DNA of 6,406 nt from an uncultured Solobacterium sp. (GTDB lineage: Bacteria; Bacillota_I; Bacilli_A; Erysipelotrichales; Erysipelotrichaceae), in NCBI GenBank assembly GCA_937895985.1, contig CALBKL010000386.1, forward strand, positions 1-6,406, read 5' to 3'. Below, one piece after another: positions 4,128 to 6,406 of this stretch. Each line of letters begins with the position of its first letter. Positions within the stretch are counted from its first letter, which is position 1. The position numbers and the translations under genes are program-made. Under the pieces are notes generated by a model. The model did no database searches and was not told the DNA's origin. It worked only from the letters and a program-made list of their open reading frames with translations.

Positions 4128-5910
4128 CTGTTGTTTTAATCTCCGTTAATTCATCTCGTGGGATATTGTTAGAAGAAAGTTCTCCTACAATATTATTGTT
4201 TAACCAGTTGATACGAATAATATCTAATGGTTGTAAGCTGCTATCTGCTTCTACAATCTGCTTGCCGGTACGGGTCTCGATTGGACCGGTAAATGGAATG
4301 ATAGTACCTTCTTTGATTGCGGTAATAAAGTGATTCATACTACGTAAAATCGCAGCTGATGTGGAAGAAGGCAGATAGAGTTCTTCTGCACCTGAGGATA
4401 AACCTAACCAATAACTCTGTTCACTGATTTCCTTGTGTGTCAAAATATCCTGTACAAGTAAATCATAGAAGAGTGACCAGTTATAAATAGGTGCTGCTAG
4501 GCATTCTTCTTGCGATTCTGAGAATCGGTATAAACCTGGTTTATGTGTTGTAGAACGATTATCCATGATGATTGCATTTTGACATGGTTCTTTTAAGATA
4601 TGTACTTTGGCGTCCGGAGAAGTCCAGGATACACCAAGTGAAAAGGCATTAAGTTCAATGACAGATACTTCATTATCATATGGTATATAGCCAATGATGT
4701 GTTGATCATGTATCATACCTGCTAAGATCCCCATTAAGAAGAATAACTCATAACTACGTAATGCGTAGGTGTTGATAATATGTGATACAAGAGGGGTGCA
4801 GTGATTCATAAACTTATGATCAGGATAGTCTGTAGCTGCCTTTAATGTATCTTTGAGTAAGAGTGGACTTGTGGTAATAATCCACTCATGTTCCTTACAT
4901 GCTTGATGGATGATTTGTTCTGTTGTTTTTGTGTCAGAACAACCTGTATAGGCAGTGGTATTGAGGACACCTTCATAACGGTTATTTAGATAGGTTCTGC
5001 CACTTTCCAATACGGCTGTCTGTAAATCATTCAAATCGTTAGATGGATATAAGAAAGCAATCGTGAGTGGGTCGCGTTCAGAATAATATTGTTTACGGAA
5101 GTTGAGTAGAGAAAGGATTGATTGTGATTTTGCCTTTGCTTTATATTCAAGACTTACATTACTTTCACTACGATTAAATTCTTTTAAAATACGCTCAATA
5201 CGATGGCGTAGAATCATTCTGTTTTTATCTAACAAACTATCAAATGTAAAAATCGATAGATAGATTAAGAAGGCATCTGAGATATTAAAGGACGGTTGGT
5301 TTTGTGTAATATCCTTTGTGACTAGTTCGAAACGATAGAAAGCACCTTGGAAGGTCTGTACCAAGTCCTGTGGCCATTTTGTTTCAAGGTCTTGTCCTAG
5401 CATATCTGCTAAAAGTTGATAACTACCAGGAATTGTAAAGCATGGTGTATATAAATTTGTAACTTTTTGGAATCGTAAGAATTCCTCGTATACCTGCATC
5501 TCTTGTGAATCATTATGTACAGGCATAATACGAGTAATCTCTGCCATTATAGAAGGAGCTTGCAAGTACTTTAATACAGATACACGTTTATTACCTTCTT
5601 TGACATAGAATGCATGCATGTATTCATACACCTGGATCGGTTCACGGATACCTTCTTCGATTTGTGCGTCATATAATCTAGACCACTTGGCCGCAAACTC
5701 TGTATCTTCATCTAGTGTTGGCATCCAACTTTCAGTAAAGGATGTTGCACGTGACGAAGTGATGGTACCTACCACAAGGTCTAAAGGAATTTCTAAGATA
5801 CCTACATATACTTTTGGCAGATCGTTGAAAATACTGTTGTTTAAAACCGCTAATGTTTCCTCGTCGGCTTTTCCTTTTTTACGAGCTAATGTGTATTCAG
5901 AAAGTGACAT
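4105..5910 (-). CDS. Cytosolic ParB-like plus BMP/Med-type ligand-binding fusion protein
   Basis: 601 residues from the ATG at 5910. The alternative ATG at 5919 abuts the AGGAG at 5920-5924 with no spacing and cannot be used with it. Residues about 40-130 look like a ParB-N/Srx-fold domain: PLDLVVGTITSSRA, then REPIQVYEYMHAFYVKEGNK with RVSVLKYL, and a closing ITRIMP. The middle, about 135-275, is helical and unassigned. Residues about 281-545 resemble the basic membrane protein (BMP/Med/PnrA) periplasmic-binding fold: DPLTIAFLYPSNDLND, HKFMNHC, YELFFLMGILAGMI, HIIGYIP, LNAFSLGVSW and AIKEGTIIPFTGP. BMP proteins bind nucleosides for ABC importers and are normally lipoproteins. Here there is no signal peptide or lipobox, so it is probably an intracellular sensor (inference). 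Databases may call it a BMP-family substrate-binding protein. It heads an operon with the phosphoesterase, which overlaps its 3' end. Confidence 0.78.
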   Translation of the reverse strand: MSLSEYTLARKKGKADEETLAVLNNSIFNDLPKVYVGILEIPLDLVVGTITSSRATSFTESWMPTLDEDTEFAAKWSRLYDAQIEEGIREPIQVYEYMHAFYVKEGNKRVSVLKYLQAPSIMAEITRIMPVHNDSQEMQVYEEFLRFQKVTNLYTPCFTIPGSYQLLADMLGQDLETKWPQDLVQTFQGAFYRFELVTKDITQNQPSFNISDAFLIYLSIFTFDSLLDKNRMILRHRIERILKEFNRSESNVSLEYKAKAKSQSILSLLNFRKQYYSERDPLTIAFLYPSNDLNDLQTAVLESGRTYLNNRYEGVLNTTAYTGCSDTKTTEQIIHQACKEHEWIITTSPLLLKDTLKAATDYPDHKFMNHCTPLVSHIINTYALRSYELFFLMGILAGMIHDQHIIGYIPYDNEVSVIELNAFSLGVSWTSPDAKVHILKEPCQNAIIMDNRSTTHKPGLYRFSESQEECLAAPIYNWSLFYDLLVQDILTHKEISEQSYWLGLSSGAEELYLPSSTSAAILRSMNHFITAIKEGTIIPFTGPIETRTGKQIVEADSSLQPLDIIRINWLNNNIVGELSSNNIPRDELTEIKTTDEDTSHK

Positions 5911-5919
5911 AAGTATCAT

Positions 5920-5924
5920 CTCCT
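5920..5924 (-). promoter_or_regulatory. Ribosome binding site that sets the start of the 601-residue protein
   Basis: AGGAG on the minus strand, nine bases before the ATG at 5910. The in-frame ATG at 5919 begins directly after it and is therefore rejected as the start. Confidence 0.8.
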
Positions 5925-5933
5925 ATCGTTACT

Positions 5934-5962
5934 ATTATACTTGAATATAAGGCTCTGGTCTA
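5934..5962 (-). promoter_or_regulatory. Promoter of the fusion protein-phosphoesterase operon
   Basis: On the minus strand, a perfect TATAAT (5934-5939) follows TAGACC (5957-5962, four of six) after 17 bases. It starts transcription close to the AGGAG at 5920-5924, so the leader is very short. Its -35 overlaps the weak -35 of the divergent ogt-type gene. Confidence 0.65.
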
Positions 5963-5985
5963 ATGATGAAGTCTTGATATATAAT
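5956..5985 (+). promoter_or_regulatory. Promoter of the methylated-DNA methyltransferase gene
   Basis: TATAAT (5980-5985) is perfect. The best -35 at 18 bases is TGGTCT (5956-5961), which is poor. The -35 bases are shared with the opposite-facing promoter, so the two promoters should compete. Confidence 0.5.
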
Positions 5986-6006
5986 CGCAAGGAAGGGAAG
6001 TGAACT

Positions 6007-6376
6007 ATGGTTGAATTTGTTAAATATACATCTCTATTAGGGGATATCACGATTGCAATCGAAAATGATACGCTAATCGGCTTATGGTTTGATGGACAAA
6101 AATATGATAGAGCAAATGTACAAGGGGAATTTACGCAAGTTATTTCACAAACTGCAACAAAAACGATGCAGTGGTTAGATGAATACTTCCAAGGAAAACA
6201 TCCTAAGATGAATCTAAAGCTTTCTCCTAAGGGTACTAAATTTCAGCAAGCTGTATGGGAATGTTTATTAGCGATTCCTTATGGTCAAACAAGAACCTAC
6301 AGTGATATCAAAGAACTGGTTTGCAAGAAATTAGGAAAAGCTTCCATGTCAAATCAAGCAGTTGGAACAGCTATTG
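6007..6376 (+). CDS. ogt: Methylated-DNA--[protein]-cysteine S-methyltransferase, N-terminal part (cut by contig end)
   Basis: 123 codons are genomic; from 6377 the reading frame runs into adapter. The protein repairs O6-methylguanine (and O4-methylthymine) by moving the alkyl group to its own cysteine, a single-turnover reaction. Residues about 1-72 form the N-terminal ribonuclease-H-like domain (MVEFVKYTSLLGDITIAIEN). The DNA-binding domain begins with GTKFQQAVWECLLAIPYGQT at 76-95, continues with RTYSDIKEL, and reaches the asparagine-bearing helix NQAVGTAI (116-123). These match the family closely. The PCHR active-site motif would lie just past the break and is not seen. AGGAAGG (5990-5996) precedes the ATG by 10 bases. 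The spacing from the divergent operon is about 97 bases. Ogt and AdaB are similar; ogt is the usual name for this length and organisation. Confidence 0.9.
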
Positions 6377-6406
6377 CTGTCTCTTATACACATCTCCGAG
6401 CCCACG
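6377..6406 (+). other. Illumina Nextera transposase adapter (sequencing artefact)
   Basis: The 30 bases begin CTGTCTCTTATACACATCT, the Tn5 mosaic end used in Nextera libraries, and continue CCGAGCCCACG, the start of the matching index adapter arm. The conserved ogt reading (AVGTAI, then normally a few residues and PCHR) is lost exactly at this junction. This is untrimmed adapter, not genomic DNA, and should be removed. Confidence 0.97.

Noticed and set aside
6377..6406. Genuine variant C-terminus (after AVGTAI) of the alkyltransferase
   Set aside because: The bases are exactly the Nextera adapter, so the translated residues are artificial.
1..6406. CRISPR array, tRNA genes, insertion sequences
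   Set aside because: I found no regularly spaced repeats, no cloverleaf with CCA-type ends, and no transposase or terminal inverted repeats flanking a gene.

Overview
The window is AT-rich bacterial DNA with strong AGGAG-type ribosome binding sites, sigma-A-like promoters and short compact operons. Together with the protein types (an MNYP-type small HTH regulator, an S51 peptidase-like protein, a cytosolic ParB-like/BMP-like fusion) this points to a low-GC Firmicute. Erysipelotrichia or a neighbouring class is my best guess, and it is an inference only. The right edge is not genomic: the last 30 bases (6377-6406) match the Illumina Nextera transposase adapter, so the assembled contig ends there in untrimmed read-through.

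Region by region: (1) 2-829, the C-terminal part of a C5-cytosine DNA methyltransferase cut by the left edge, closed by a long stem-loop (834-875) that can serve both strands. (2) 923-997, a possible 24-codon minus-strand gene with a good ribosome binding site and promoter. (3) About 1124-1737, a stretch with no credible gene that folds as one large structured RNA. Its two ends, nearly 600 nt apart, pair through about 32 base pairs, and several hairpins and a possible pseudoknot lie inside. Wobble pairs that hold only on the plus strand give its orientation. Its size and architecture resemble the giant ornate bacterial RNAs (ROOL-like), but the family cannot be settled by eye. (4) 1738-3474, an apparent plus-strand operon: a promoter overlapping two palindromes, a small HTH regulator, a Sel1/TPR-repeat protein, and an S51 peptidase (PepE-like) protein whose last residues are displaced by a -1 frameshift, then a strong terminator. 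(5) 5939-3480 on the minus strand, a two-gene operon: a 601-residue cytosolic protein joining a ParB-like N-terminal region to a BMP/Med-type ligand-binding domain, overlapped for 23 nt by a metallophosphoesterase that lacks the usual first-motif histidine. (6) 5957-6376, a divergent promoter region and the start of an Ogt-type methylated-DNA-cysteine methyltransferase gene, cut before its active site.

The most notable element is the large RNA. It ends exactly where the promoter of the HTH operon begins, and the palindromes at that promoter suggest autoregulation by the HTH protein. No functional link between the RNA and the operon can be shown from sequence alone.
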